A stretch of 64,000 bases of DNA from Anaerolinea sp. (GTDB taxonomy: Bacteria > Chloroflexota > Anaerolineae > Anaerolineales > Anaerolineaceae). Below the pieces are notes generated by a model that saw only the letters and a list, made by a program, of their open reading frames with translations, did not search any database and had not been told where the DNA came from. Location: contig DYEC01000013.1 in NCBI GenBank assembly GCA_020725865.1, positions 102,914 to 166,913 of the forward strand, in the 5' to 3' direction. This document shows positions 1-8,192 of the stretch, one piece after another. How positions within the stretch are numbered: the first letter of the stretch is position 1; each line of letters begins with the position of its first letter. Both the position numbers and the translations under genes were made by a program.

Positions 1-737
1 CAATTCTGTGCCAGACGGATCAAATCAGAAATAGCTATGTGCGCTGTATTGACATTATCTGCATCAGTATCACCAAAAACAAGATAGTATTCATCCAGGT
101 AAGGTAGCACCCGGTTGGATGCAGAAGCAAAAACAAGAAAGCCTTTATAAAGCAAACGAAGACTTTCATAGGGCAACCGACCCGAGCGAATCGGTCCAAT
201 TTCAACGGGATATTCTTCTCCATCAGGCGTTTGCATTGCAACGGGCGGATAGTCACCGTAGAACACTGCCAGAAAGCGCGACGCTCCTTCCCCAATATAA
301 AGCTCAAAAACAAACGAGGCGTAGGATAAACCACTCTGAGGGCGAGCCGTGCGTGGCGAATTAGAAATAGAAACCAGCGCCGGTGGCAATTCCAGTAATG
401 TAGGATTCTCAACTTTTAAACCAGTCAATGGATTCACATCAGATGGAAAGATATCCGGTCCAACAGACTCAGGCGCGGTAGTGCTTGTGGGAATAGATGT
501 TATTATTGTTTGGGACGGCAATGTAGCTGTATAAGTCAACCTCGGCAGGTAAGAAATGCTCGTTGCCGAGATAGCCAACGGCGTCATTGTTAAGGTGGAT
601 GAAGTTGGTTTCGAACAACCAACAATAAAGACGAACCCACTCCACAGCACAAAAAATGCCAGCCGCAAAACATAAACACGGGCGGCATGCAAGCCGCCCG
701 ATGTACTTTTTCTTACCTGTCCAGCACTAAATTTCAT
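1..737 (-). CDS. DUF3048 lipoprotein, C-terminus beyond window
   Basis: The reading frame is open from an ATG at 737-735 to the left window edge (about 245 codons seen). The ATG overlaps the TGA of the upstream DUF3048 gene (ATGA), so the two are probably co-translated. An N-terminal hydrophobic stretch ends in a lipobox-like Val-Gly-Cys, then a Ser/Thr-rich linker, then a region clearly similar to its neighbour: NPLTG, LPPALVSI, FVFELYIGEG, GPIRSGRLPYE. This is the N-terminal DUF3048 (YerB-like) domain. Such proteins are secreted lipoproteins of unknown function. A GC-rich hairpin (679-700) lies within the first codons, so a later non-ATG start is possible. The domain call is firm; the start is less so. 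Confidence 0.85.
   Translation of the reverse strand, partial: MKFSAGQVRKSTSGGLHAARVYVLRLAFFVLWSGFVFIVGCSKPTSSTLTMTPLAISATSISYLPRLTYTATLPSQTIITSIPTSTTAPESVGPDIFPSDVNPLTGLKVENPTLLELPPALVSISNSPRTARPQSGLSYASFVFELYIGEGASRFLAVFYGDYPPVAMQTPDGEEYPVEIGPIRSGRLPYESLRLLYKGFLVFASASNRVLPYLDEYYLVFGDTDADNVNTAHIAISDLIRLAQN
679..700. other. GC-rich hairpin at gene junction
   Basis: An 8-bp perfect stem (CGGGCGGC / GCCGCCCG) with a 6-nt loop lies about 35 bp inside the deduced start of the partial DUF3048 gene. On the minus strand it is followed by a moderately T-rich stretch, so it may be an attenuator or weak terminator between the two DUF3048 genes. No run of pure T is present. Confidence 0.5.
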
Positions 738-2047
738 TGCCTGCGAATCGCCTCACATACGCTTTGATCTTCGATCATGGAAGAGGCATAATAACGCATT
801 GCCCAGTTGCCTGAACCCGTTTGCGGTTTATTCAACAAATCAAACAAGACTTCGGTATCTGCAGTTTCCCAATAGGGTGTAGCCAAAGGAACCAAGTGCA
901 CCCAGGTTTGACCAGGTTTGAAGGGAAACGGCTGTCCCATTGCATCTATAAACCGAATGGGGCGAACCTTGCCAGTAGTCTTCTCATAATCTTCATTCTT
1001 TGTTGTCCAGAAAATTTCATACATCTGACCATCTCTGAACAATAACGCTTTCCCCCGGTCAATATACATCAAATCAACATCAAAAGCATACTCAGTGCAA
1101 GCGCGGTGATTGGCGAACAACACAACCACATTCTCAAAGGTCAATGGTTCACCCGTCAGACGGTCTGTTGCCTGAACGAACGTTTTACCATCTGCTTGAT
1201 CTTGATAACGATGATAGGCACCGCTGGCATGATCATAGCGCCAGATAATTTGATCATAAGCATTGTACATGAACCAGAAGCGAGGCGCCGCTTTTCCACC
1301 TTCAGGCGGCGTTGTATCAAAACGCATGACACTAATATCTGAAGGCTGTACGCGAAATTTTGAAGCGCGCGCAATATCCTCGAGGCGGGTAACACTAATC
1401 ATAGCGCTGTTAATATTGTCCGCATCTGATCCAAAGTAATTGGTATATTCGCCAAGATTTTGAGCCACTCCAGCATACGCCGAAGCCATCACCAGAAAAC
1501 CATTGTAAGCTTTGCGCAAATGCTCATATGGTAAACGTCCCGAACGAATCGGCCCAATTTGAGCATCATCGGAAGTTACCATGGAATTTCCTGAAGGCTG
1601 ACTGCCCAACGAATTTGCACCAGAGGGAAAATCTCCATAAAATAATGCCAGAAAACGGCTCATCCCTTCACCAATATACAGTTCAAACACAAAGGGAGCA
1701 AAGGACAATCCCGCTTGCGGTCTGGCAGTTACTGGCCAGTTGGTGATCGAAACCAACGCCGGTGGAAGCTTTAAGTTGTCTGGATTTACTGCTGGCAAAC
1801 CCGTAAGCGGATTCATTGTGGGAATAACAGGGGTATTCATCTGGGCGGGTAAATTCTCCCGCGCCTGAACAGGAGTAGCAATGAACTCTGGCAGAGCCTG
1901 AACGATATTGCCTGAACTTTCCGGAGGTTTTACCGAAACTGAGGATGTATCAAAGTTTACTTCTGAACCCACTTGGGGCTTACCCACAATTCCGCAGCCT
2001 TGCAACACAAACATCATCAAAGCTAGTAAAGCAAATCCCTTGTTCAC
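734..2047 (-). CDS. DUF3048 (YerB-like) lipoprotein
   Basis: The 437-residue protein starts at a GTG preceded by a GAGAGGTG ribosome site. It has a signal peptide ending in Leu-Gln-Gly-Cys (about residues 15-18), which predicts a lipid-anchored outer-leaflet protein. After a linker of about 60 residues comes DUF3048 with NPLTGLPAV, LPPALVSITNWP and GPIRSGRLPYEH, and then the DUF3048 C-terminal part. The family includes B. subtilis YerB; its biochemical role is not established. The next gene downstream is a diverged paralogue overlapping by 4 nt, so this is a tandem duplication in one transcript. The domain is sure; the function is unknown. Confidence 0.9.
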   Translation of the reverse strand: MNKGFALLALMMFVLQGCGIVGKPQVGSEVNFDTSSVSVKPPESSGNIVQALPEFIATPVQARENLPAQMNTPVIPTMNPLTGLPAVNPDNLKLPPALVSITNWPVTARPQAGLSFAPFVFELYIGEGMSRFLALFYGDFPSGANSLGSQPSGNSMVTSDDAQIGPIRSGRLPYEHLRKAYNGFLVMASAYAGVAQNLGEYTNYFGSDADNINSAMISVTRLEDIARASKFRVQPSDISVMRFDTTPPEGGKAAPRFWFMYNAYDQIIWRYDHASGAYHRYQDQADGKTFVQATDRLTGEPLTFENVVVLFANHRACTEYAFDVDLMYIDRGKALLFRDGQMYEIFWTTKNEDYEKTTGKVRPIRFIDAMGQPFPFKPGQTWVHLVPLATPYWETADTEVLFDLLNKPQTGSGNWAMRYYASSMIEDQSVCEAIRRQ

Positions 2048-2199
2048 TTGACACCTCTCCGCAGAAGACCAATAATCCGATTATTTGCATTGTATCTCAA
2101 ATAGAGAGTATAAACAATACACCAGGCAAGTATCTCCCCAAGAAGCCTGACCAATTAATTGTCCACCAATTGTTCCAAGAATTATTCTATCTATTTGTT

Positions 2200-3084
2200 T
2201 TACTTTTCAGAGCTGTTTGATGACAGGGTTGTAACCCTATACAGGATGCCCGGTAAAAGTTTGATCTTTTGCCACGCAGTCGTGTGTGCCCTTTGATCAA
2301 AAACACGGTACTCAATGGCTTCAATTTTATCCAGAATCGCCTTATAAAGCAGAGCAGCAGTGCCAACAGCCACACGAACAGACCTGTCCAAATAAGCAAT
2401 TCCCGGGAAAGCCTTCTGGTATAAGGCTTTAGCCCTGGCAATTTCAAATTTCATCAATCCCACAAAACGCTCGTCAAATGTGCAGTGCAGAATATCCTGA
2501 CGAGTTAAGCCAAATTTTACTAAATCCTCTTCAGGGATGTACACTCTTCCACGGTGTGCGTCCTCGCCTATGTCTCTTAAGATATTTGTCAATTGCAAGG
2601 CGATACCTAGTTGAATGGCGTAAGGTGCAGCCTGTTCAAAGGTTGCACCCGGCGCTAGACCAATAATTGGAATAGACAGCAACCCAACTGTAGAAGCCAC
2701 TCGGTAACAATATTGTTGAAGTTCTTCCCAGGTTTGATATCCTCGCTTGCTCAAGTCCATTGCCACACCATCAATCAACTCCTGCTCATAGCGGCGATTC
2801 ACACCAAAGTCCTCGCGTACTTGAGACCATAACAGGAGGACTGGATCACTCTGATCTTCTAATTTAAGATTCACCTTGGCTCTCCAGGCTTCCAAATCAT
2901 TTAGACTTGCCTCGTTATGGTCTATCAAGTCGTCAGTTGTTCGACAAAATGCATATAAAGCGATGATGGCAATACGTTTTTTTTCTGGTAACAGCCGCGT
3001 AGCAAAAAAGAAAGTCTTGGAACTTTCTCGGATCACCTTTTCGCTTTGAATTTGAGTATTCTTCCAATCTAATGCGGCAATCAT
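2200..3084 (-). CDS. crtB: phytoene synthase
   Basis: The 294-residue trans-isoprenyl-diphosphate synthase joins two geranylgeranyl diphosphates to phytoene, the first committed carotenoid step. Both Asp-rich metal/diphosphate sites are present: DDLID near residue 50 and RDIGEDAHRGRVYIP near residue 165. The length is usual for the family. A GAAGAGG ribosome site precedes the ATG. It lies 38 nt after crtI in a minus-strand run headed by carH1, which favours phytoene over squalene synthesis. No GGPP synthase gene is in the window. Hopanoid-type squalene synthase (HpnC/HpnD) is the main alternative. Confidence 0.88.
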   Translation of the reverse strand: MIAALDWKNTQIQSEKVIRESSKTFFFATRLLPEKKRIAIIALYAFCRTTDDLIDHNEASLNDLEAWRAKVNLKLEDQSDPVLLLWSQVREDFGVNRRYEQELIDGVAMDLSKRGYQTWEELQQYCYRVASTVGLLSIPIIGLAPGATFEQAAPYAIQLGIALQLTNILRDIGEDAHRGRVYIPEEDLVKFGLTRQDILHCTFDERFVGLMKFEIARAKALYQKAFPGIAYLDRSVRVAVGTAALLYKAILDKIEAIEYRVFDQRAHTTAWQKIKLLPGILYRVTTLSSNSSEK

Positions 3085-3122
3085 AGAAAAACCTCTTCGT
3101 GGCCCCCCCGTGGGGCGCTTGT

Positions 3123-4604
3123 CTACCCAGATGCCTCAATTAAATTTTCAACAATTATAGAAGACGACAACACCCCTGGAAGGCCTGCCCCAGGATGCGT
3201 GCCGGCTCCAACCAGATAGAGATTATCGAAATCCTCCGAGCGATTGTGAGGCCGAAACCAGGCTGATTGAGTCAGTATAGGCTGGACAGAGAATGCCGCT
3301 CCCATGTAACTGCTCAATGTAGTCTGAAAATGTAAGGGGTCAATATAGTGCTCAGCAATAATATTGGCACTCAACTCGGGAAGGTAATTATCTTCCAGAA
3401 ACTTGATAATACGGTCCCGGTAAGGACGAGCTGTTTGTGTCCAGTCAATGCCAGAACCTAGATGAGGCACCGGGGAAAGCACATAAAATGCCTCACACCC
3501 TTCGGGCGCCAGAGATGGATCTGTAATCGTCGGCATATGCAGATATAGCGAAAAATCTTCGGATAAAATTTTTCGGTTAAAAATATCATCCAATAGCTCT
3601 TTGTAACGCTCACTCAAGATGATATTATGATGTGCTAATCCTGAGTCCAGATAACGCTTCCGGGTACCAAAGTAAATCACAAACAACGACATACTATATT
3701 TTGTATGTCGGTAGCGCATATCACTGTTGCGACGACGATATTTTGACGGGATTAATTGCATATAAGTATTGGCAACCTCGCTGTTTGAGACAACTGCATC
3801 TGCTCGATGTAGGCTGCCATCAGCAAGGCGGACACCATGCACGCGCCTGCCCTCAGCCAGAATCTCAACCACCTCGGCATTAAGATGAATCTTACCGCCT
3901 AATTCCTCGAACAGCCTAACTAGCGCGTTTACTAAAGCACCCGTGCCGCCCATTGCAAACCAGACGCCCCATTCACGTTCAAGATAATGAATCATGGCAT
4001 AAATACTGGTTGTATCAAACGGGTTTCCACCAACAAGAAGCGGGTGAAATGAAAACACACGACGCAGAAAATCATCCTTAACAAATTGGGATACATAGCG
4101 ATAAACACTTTTATAGGATTGCAACCGAATCAAGTCTGGTGCAATTTTTAGCATGTCTGTCACATGTAGAAATGGCTTGCTAGCTAGTTCAACAAAACCT
4201 TTTTGAAAAATGGGGCGGGTTGTTTCAATAAAACGTTTATATCCCTCTACATCTACCGGGTTGCGCTGTCGAATTTGTTCATAAATGAACTCTGGATCGT
4301 TATTATAGTCAAAGGAACGTTTTTCATGATCGTAAATACGATAAAAAGGATTGACTGGTACAAACTCAATGTAATCTTCACGACGTTTTCCTGCCGCATT
4401 AAAAATATCATCAAACATGAACGGTGCGGTTATGACTGTTGGACCGCCATCAAACTTAAACCCATTGATTTCATACACATAACCTCGGCCACCTGGCTTA
4501 TCACGTTTCTCAAAAATTTCCACATCGTGACCGCGCGCCGCTAGACGACAGGCTGCCCCAAGCCCCCCAAAACCACTGCCAATTACGACGATTTTTTTCT
4601 TCAT
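3123..4604 (-). CDS. crtI: phytoene desaturase
   Basis: The 493-residue FAD enzyme desaturates phytoene to neurosporene or lycopene at the membrane. The N-terminus holds the dinucleotide fold ([14 protein letters not shown]) with an acidic residue at the end of strand 2 (EIFEK). The C-terminus holds the bacterial phytoene dehydrogenase signature [18 protein letters not shown] start it at the ATG at 4604, which has a strong GGAGGG site; an earlier in-frame non-ATG start at 4622 is less likely. It is followed at 38 nt by crtB and preceded at 51 nt by an SRPBCC gene. The number of desaturation steps cannot be read from sequence; a related CrtN/CrtD-type desaturase or ketolase is the alternative. 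Confidence 0.9.
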   Translation of the reverse strand: MKKKIVVIGSGFGGLGAACRLAARGHDVEIFEKRDKPGGRGYVYEINGFKFDGGPTVITAPFMFDDIFNAAGKRREDYIEFVPVNPFYRIYDHEKRSFDYNNDPEFIYEQIRQRNPVDVEGYKRFIETTRPIFQKGFVELASKPFLHVTDMLKIAPDLIRLQSYKSVYRYVSQFVKDDFLRRVFSFHPLLVGGNPFDTTSIYAMIHYLEREWGVWFAMGGTGALVNALVRLFEELGGKIHLNAEVVEILAEGRRVHGVRLADGSLHRADAVVSNSEVANTYMQLIPSKYRRRNSDMRYRHTKYSMSLFVIYFGTRKRYLDSGLAHHNIILSERYKELLDDIFNRKILSEDFSLYLHMPTITDPSLAPEGCEAFYVLSPVPHLGSGIDWTQTARPYRDRIIKFLEDNYLPELSANIIAEHYIDPLHFQTTLSSYMGAAFSVQPILTQSAWFRPHNRSEDFDNLYLVGAGTHPGAGLPGVLSSSIIVENLIEASG

Positions 4605-4655
4605 GTTCCCTCCACTGTACAATCTGCATTTCTCCTGAAAAGCATAATAAATATC

Positions 4656-5096
4656 TCAATTCTTAAGATGGCAAATAACCCACTTTCGATATAAAAACAT
4701 GATAGAGAAACTGAAGGAGTTGAAAAACATGCGAGTCAGCAAACCGGACAAACCTTTCTGATGCTCATATTCAATTCTATCACTCACCAGCGTATGCTCT
4801 GAATCCAACAACTCAAAGTGATGGGTATGCTTCCAAAACTTAAATGGGCCTTTCTCCTGAATATCTGTAAATCCATTATTATTGACATTCTGATGAACTG
4901 CTACCCAACGCAATGGAATTAGGCCAAACCATATGGTGAATTCAACCTTCGAGCCCTCTGCTAATGGCTCGACATAATTAAATTGCAAAAGGACAGGCGG
5001 TGGTGTAAGTTTCCTCAATGCTTGAGAATCTAGGTGAAAATCAGTTATAACCTTGAGGGGCACCGGGGTGATAAAGGAAAACTCAAAGACCACCAT
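4656..5096 (-). CDS. SRPBCC (START-like) protein of carotenoid cluster
   Basis: The 146-residue protein resembles the SRPBCC/polyketide cyclase-like family, which binds hydrophobic ligands in a helix-grip fold. Visible signs are an alternating strand pattern, the central WFGLIPLRWVA segment and a long C-terminal helix (about 115-140) rich in Phe. It lies 10 nt after carH1 and 51 nt before crtI, so it is very probably co-transcribed with them. Similar small proteins occur in carotenoid clusters of Deinococcus and Chloroflexus relatives, where their role is not defined. Binding or delivery of a carotenoid intermediate is an inference. Confidence 0.7.
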   Translation of the reverse strand: MVVFEFSFITPVPLKVITDFHLDSQALRKLTPPPVLLQFNYVEPLAEGSKVEFTIWFGLIPLRWVAVHQNVNNNGFTDIQEKGPFKFWKHTHHFELLDSEHTLVSDRIEYEHQKGLSGLLTRMFFNSFSFSIMFLYRKWVICHLKN

Positions 5097-5106
5097 GCAC
5101 TAGCCC

Positions 5107-6060
5107 TTAATAACCTGTCGGATGAGACATAAGATTCTCAATAACACTTATCACACTGAGCGGTGAAACATCAAGGTAAATCGCATCTGCCAAATTAGAA
5201 ATCCGAAACTCGCGAAAAGCCTGTCCACCCAACAAAATCTTTGGGTGAGGGGCAGAAAGCCCGGACAACACTTCTGGCAACTGCTCTAAAGCTTTTGCCG
5301 ACTCAAGGCGGGTTGCTGAAAAAAGTAAAAGACGCGGTTTCAACTGCAACATCACACTCTCTAGCCCACTCAAGCTCAGGTCTGGGCCAAGGTACTTCAC
5401 ATTCCACCCGCGCCAGCGCAGCAACGCAACAATCATCAGCAACCCCAACTGGTGCATTTCACCCGGCGCACAAGCTGCCACAATTATTCCCGGATGTATA
5501 GCTGGAGCTGATATAGCAATTATATTCATTAGGTGCTGGGTGCAAAATTGAGTGGCAAAATGCTCGACTGCAATAGGTATTTCGCCCCGATGCCATGCAT
5601 CACCAATCTCAACCATGACCGGTTGAACGATCTCAGTAAGCACTTGGTCAAAAGAAAAAAGGGCAAAAGAACGCCTTAAAACATCTGAAGCCCCCGTTTC
5701 ATCAAAACGAGTTAGGTGATAGTAAAGTCGCTTGACCAAATCAGAATGAGAAATAGGAGCAGGTGCTGTTGTTGGGGTACCATCTTTCGCTGGATCCCGC
5801 CCATTATTCCTAAGTTCACTCAAATATTCAACGGCTCTTCCAATACTCAAGCCATTATCAAGTTGTATCTTAAGCCATTGCAATGTACGCAAGTCATATT
5901 CGGAATACAAACGGTAACCCTGATGACCACGGTGCGGGCTTGGCAATCCATAACGTCTTTCCCACGCTCTTAATGTCACGGATGGGAGTCCAGTCAACCG
6001 TGAGATCGCTTTGATATTATAGACTGGTATATGATCGTCCCAATTTGAAAAATCATCCAT
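5107..6060 (-). CDS. carH: CarH-like B12-dependent MerR regulator (copy 1)
   Basis: The 317-residue regulator has an N-terminal MerR helix-turn-helix (residues 13-80, with VTLRAWERRYG), a linker and a C-terminal cobalamin domain. The residues that hold adenosylcobalamin in CarH are present: W156-x9-E166-H167 and E201-x-H203-x-x-G206, where His is the expected lower cobalt ligand. CarH tetramers repress carotenoid promoters in the dark and fall apart when light breaks the Co-C bond. The gene heads the SRPBCC-crtI-crtB run, and its promoter is overlapped by tandem 11-bp repeats (6101-6122). The start ATG has a GAGGTC site. Light control is inferred from the family. A B12-independent CarA-like mode is possible but less likely with these residues. 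Confidence 0.85.
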   Translation of the reverse strand: MDDFSNWDDHIPVYNIKAISRLTGLPSVTLRAWERRYGLPSPHRGHQGYRLYSEYDLRTLQWLKIQLDNGLSIGRAVEYLSELRNNGRDPAKDGTPTTAPAPISHSDLVKRLYYHLTRFDETGASDVLRRSFALFSFDQVLTEIVQPVMVEIGDAWHRGEIPIAVEHFATQFCTQHLMNIIAISAPAIHPGIIVAACAPGEMHQLGLLMIVALLRWRGWNVKYLGPDLSLSGLESVMLQLKPRLLLFSATRLESAKALEQLPEVLSGLSAPHPKILLGGQAFREFRISNLADAIYLDVSPLSVISVIENLMSHPTGY

Positions 6061-6081
6061 TTCTGACCTCTATTAGTTACT

Positions 6082-6110
6082 ATCATAACCAGTCGCGGAG
6101 AGTTTGTCGA
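6082..6110 (-). promoter_or_regulatory. carH1 promoter
   Basis: On the minus strand a -35 box TCGACA (6110-6105) and a -10 box TATGAT (6087-6082) are separated by exactly 17 bp, about 22 bp before the carH1 start. The -35 box lies inside the tandem 11-bp repeat. This promoter would drive carH1, the SRPBCC gene, crtI and crtB. Confidence 0.65.
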
Positions 6111-6122
6111 CAGTTTGTATAA
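6101..6122. promoter_or_regulatory. putative CarH operator: two tandem 11-bp repeats
   Basis: AGTTTGTCGAC and AGTTTGTATAA abut exactly and match at 7 of the first 8 bases. They cover the -35 box of the carH1 promoter. CarH is known to bind 11-bp direct repeats overlapping the -35 region, which agrees with this arrangement. The repeat core TGTATAA recurs in front of carH2. Confidence 0.6.
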
Positions 6123-6200
6123 CCATATTCGTTTAAAAACAAAGAGACATATTGAGGTTTAATCATTCAATATGCCTCGCCTGAAATGCTATAGTCAAAA

Positions 6201-7190
6201 TTAGCTTCTGGACGAAGCCGTTTTTAGTTTCTTCGTATTTTCCTTATTATTAGATTTTAACACTTCAGAAACGGTTATTACCCCTTGTTCCAGCGAATCT
6301 CCAAGATATATTCCCGAAATTTGCTGGCGAAGTTCAGGTTTGGACTGAAAAGCTGCTCCGCCATACCCAAATAGAGGCGTTGGGTGAATCTGTTTCAATT
6401 TATGGTTGAAATTATTAATTTCTTGTGCCGATTCAACCATCGTCGCAGCCAAGATAATCATATCAGGGCGCTCATAACTGGCATAATCCAGTAAATCCTC
6501 CAAAGGAATATCTGGACCGAGAAATTCGACTCGATATCCATGACTGCGTAAAAGAATCGCAAACATTAGACTTCCCAGCTCGTGCTGCTCGTCAGGGGCA
6601 CAACCAATCAAAATGCGAGGTGCATTACGACGTGCAGAATATGCTTGTAATAGTGCAAGCAAACGTCCACGTAAATATGAACTGGCGAAATGCTCTGTTG
6701 TTATATGAATTTTACCGTGATACCAGGCTAAACCAATTTCAACCAGTGCAGGTGTAATAACTTGCGTTAGAATTGTTTGCAAATCAAATGCAGATTGAGC
6801 CTCATGCAAGATTTCGCCGGCACGCCCTTCGTTATGTTCGATCAGCGCTTGATACAGTTGACTGGCGTAATGTTTGGGAGGAATATCACTGATCTTTGTA
6901 ATAGTGGGAGCCGCTGGCACGGCTTCTGGCAACAAACCATTCCGCACCATACTGCGTAGCTCATTGGCTGCACTGCTAATCGAAATCCCGTCATCTACAC
7001 GACTTTTTATCCATCTCAATAGTGCTACATCACGTTCTGAATACAAACGATAGCGATTATCTGAGCGATATGGTGTCAGAATTTCGTAACGCCGTTCCCA
7101 CGCCCGCAAAGTAACTGGACGAATACCAGTTCTTGCACATACAGCTTTGATTGTAAATTTTGGCTCATCCGGAAGATCTGCTATGCTCAT
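6201..7190 (-). CDS. CarH-like B12-dependent MerR regulator (copy 2)
   Basis: The 329-residue paralogue of carH1 has a MerR helix-turn-helix (residues 10-80, VTLRAWERRYE) and a cobalamin domain. The photoreceptor residues sit at exactly the same positions as in copy 1: W156-x9-E166-H167 and E201-x-H203-x-x-G206. I start it at the ATG at 7190, which has GGAG 6 nt upstream; an upstream TTG at 7202 lacks such a site. The C-terminal tail is Lys/Ser/Asn-rich. It lies 140 bp upstream of carH1 with its own promoter between. Two intact copies suggest cross-regulation or a second target. Confidence 0.85.
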   Translation of the reverse strand: MSIADLPDEPKFTIKAVCARTGIRPVTLRAWERRYEILTPYRSDNRYRLYSERDVALLRWIKSRVDDGISISSAANELRSMVRNGLLPEAVPAAPTITKISDIPPKHYASQLYQALIEHNEGRAGEILHEAQSAFDLQTILTQVITPALVEIGLAWYHGKIHITTEHFASSYLRGRLLALLQAYSARRNAPRILIGCAPDEQHELGSLMFAILLRSHGYRVEFLGPDIPLEDLLDYASYERPDMIILAATMVESAQEINNFNHKLKQIHPTPLFGYGGAAFQSKPELRQQISGIYLGDSLEQGVITVSEVLKSNNKENTKKLKTASSRS

Positions 7191-7230
7191 TATGGTCTCC
7201 AATCATTTGTCCACCAATCCACATTTCAAC

Positions 7231-7263
7231 ATTACACATACATTATACATAAATTTTACCATT
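7231..7263. promoter_or_regulatory. putative CarH operator: tandem 11-bp repeats
   Basis: Reading the minus strand, consecutive 11-mers AATGGTAAAAT, TTATGTATAAT and GTATGTGTAAT abut without gaps; the last two match at 9 of 11. They cover the -10 box and the spacer of the carH2 promoter. The shared pattern KTWTGTRTAAY also fits the repeat at carH1. Confidence 0.6.
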
Positions 7264-7269
7264 TAGCAA
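7242..7269 (-). promoter_or_regulatory. carH2 promoter
   Basis: The minus strand carries -35 TTGCTA (7269-7264), a 16-bp spacer and a perfect -10 TATAAT (7247-7242), giving a leader of about 45 nt before carH2. The -10 box is part of the 11-bp repeat array, so bound regulator would block polymerase. Confidence 0.65.
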
Positions 7270-7298
7270 TCTTGTCTATCAGAACTTTAAGCCAAAAC

Positions 7299-7318
7299 AT
7301 TATACAAAGCTGTATAAT
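7299..7318. promoter_or_regulatory. perfect inverted repeat with CarH-like half sites
   Basis: ATTATACAAAGCTGTATAAT is an 8-bp perfect inverted repeat with a 4-bp spacer. Its left arm read on the minus strand (CTTTGTATAAT) fits the 11-bp repeat pattern of the carH promoters at 10 of 11 positions. It lies between the divergent carH2 and Mut7-C genes and could serve either. Confidence 0.5.
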
Positions 7319-7421
7319 ACTATATGCAATCCAGATACACACTAATCGGAAAGAATGCTTCTGTAAAATCTTGAGACACGGTCCCTCCATTTTCTCGTAT
7401 CATCGTCGAGGTTCAAATATT

Positions 7422-8192
7422 ATGCCCAATGCTTTCATTCGTTTTTACGCTGAACTAAACGACTTTTTGCCTGCACCACAGCGTCAAACCACGTCGGTAG
7501 TACCTATTCAGATAAACACAACAGTCAAACACCTGATTGAGTCACTGGGCGTTCCACATACTGAAATTGACCTGATCTTGGTAAATGGTGAGGCAGTCGA
7601 CTTCACATATCGTGTCCAGGATGGTGATCGGATCAGTGTGTACCCAGTGTTTGAAAGCCTGAACATTGCGCCAGTAACACGCCTCTGGAAGCGCCCACTG
7701 CGCCGTCCACGGTTCGTTGCTGATACACATCTTGGGCGATTAGCAGCATATCTTCGCATGACAGGCTTCGATACGCTATACCGAAACGATTACTCTGACA
7801 ATGAGCTTGCTTCGCTCTCTCAGAGCGAGAACCGAATATTACTGACTCGCGACCGTGGGTTGCTAAAGCGCAATCAGGTCACACACGGGTTTTTTATTCG
7901 GCACGATGAGCCATTCCTGCAACTGGTCTCTGTAATCGAGCGATTCGACCTGCACAACGACTTGCAACCATTCACGCGTTGCCTGAGCTGTAATAACTTG
8001 CTGGATAAGGCGAGAAAAGAGGATATACTCGACCGCCTACCCGTCAATACAGCGCAAACGTTTGTGGAATTCAAAATATGCCAATCATGCGGTAAAGTTT
8101 ATTGGAAAGGCTCACATTACAACCGAATGTCTGCCATGATTAATCGGTTGCAAAGCTTCCGAAAAATGCCGGTTGAGAAAAGAAAAGGCTAA
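7422..8192 (+). CDS. Mut7-C RNase-like protein with ubiquitin-like domain
   Basis: The 256-residue protein has two parts. Residues 1-85 form a ThiS/MoaD-like beta-grasp (Mut7-C ubiquitin domain). Residues 90-245 form a Mut7-C domain with the PIN-like start FVADTHLGRLAAYLRMTGFDTLY, catalytic-type Asp residues (LLTRDRGLLKR) and a zinc ribbon with two Cys pairs (CLSCNN and CQSCGK). The family is predicted to be an RNase. I use the ATG at 7422 because GAGG lies about 10 nt upstream and the domain begins right there; an in-frame earlier start at 7272 adds no domain. It converges on the CPBP gene with a 4-bp overlap. The substrate is unknown. Confidence 0.85.
   Translation: MPNAFIRFYAELNDFLPAPQRQTTSVVPIQINTTVKHLIESLGVPHTEIDLILVNGEAVDFTYRVQDGDRISVYPVFESLNIAPVTRLWKRPLRRPRFVADTHLGRLAAYLRMTGFDTLYRNDYSDNELASLSQSENRILLTRDRGLLKRNQVTHGFFIRHDEPFLQLVSVIERFDLHNDLQPFTRCLSCNNLLDKARKEDILDRLPVNTAQTFVEFKICQSCGKVYWKGSHYNRMSAMINRLQSFRKMPVEKRKG

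Noticed and set aside
35..412. 125-codon open frame on the minus strand
   Set aside because: It lies out of frame inside the partial DUF3048 gene, whose own frame shows clear similarity to the neighbouring paralogue.
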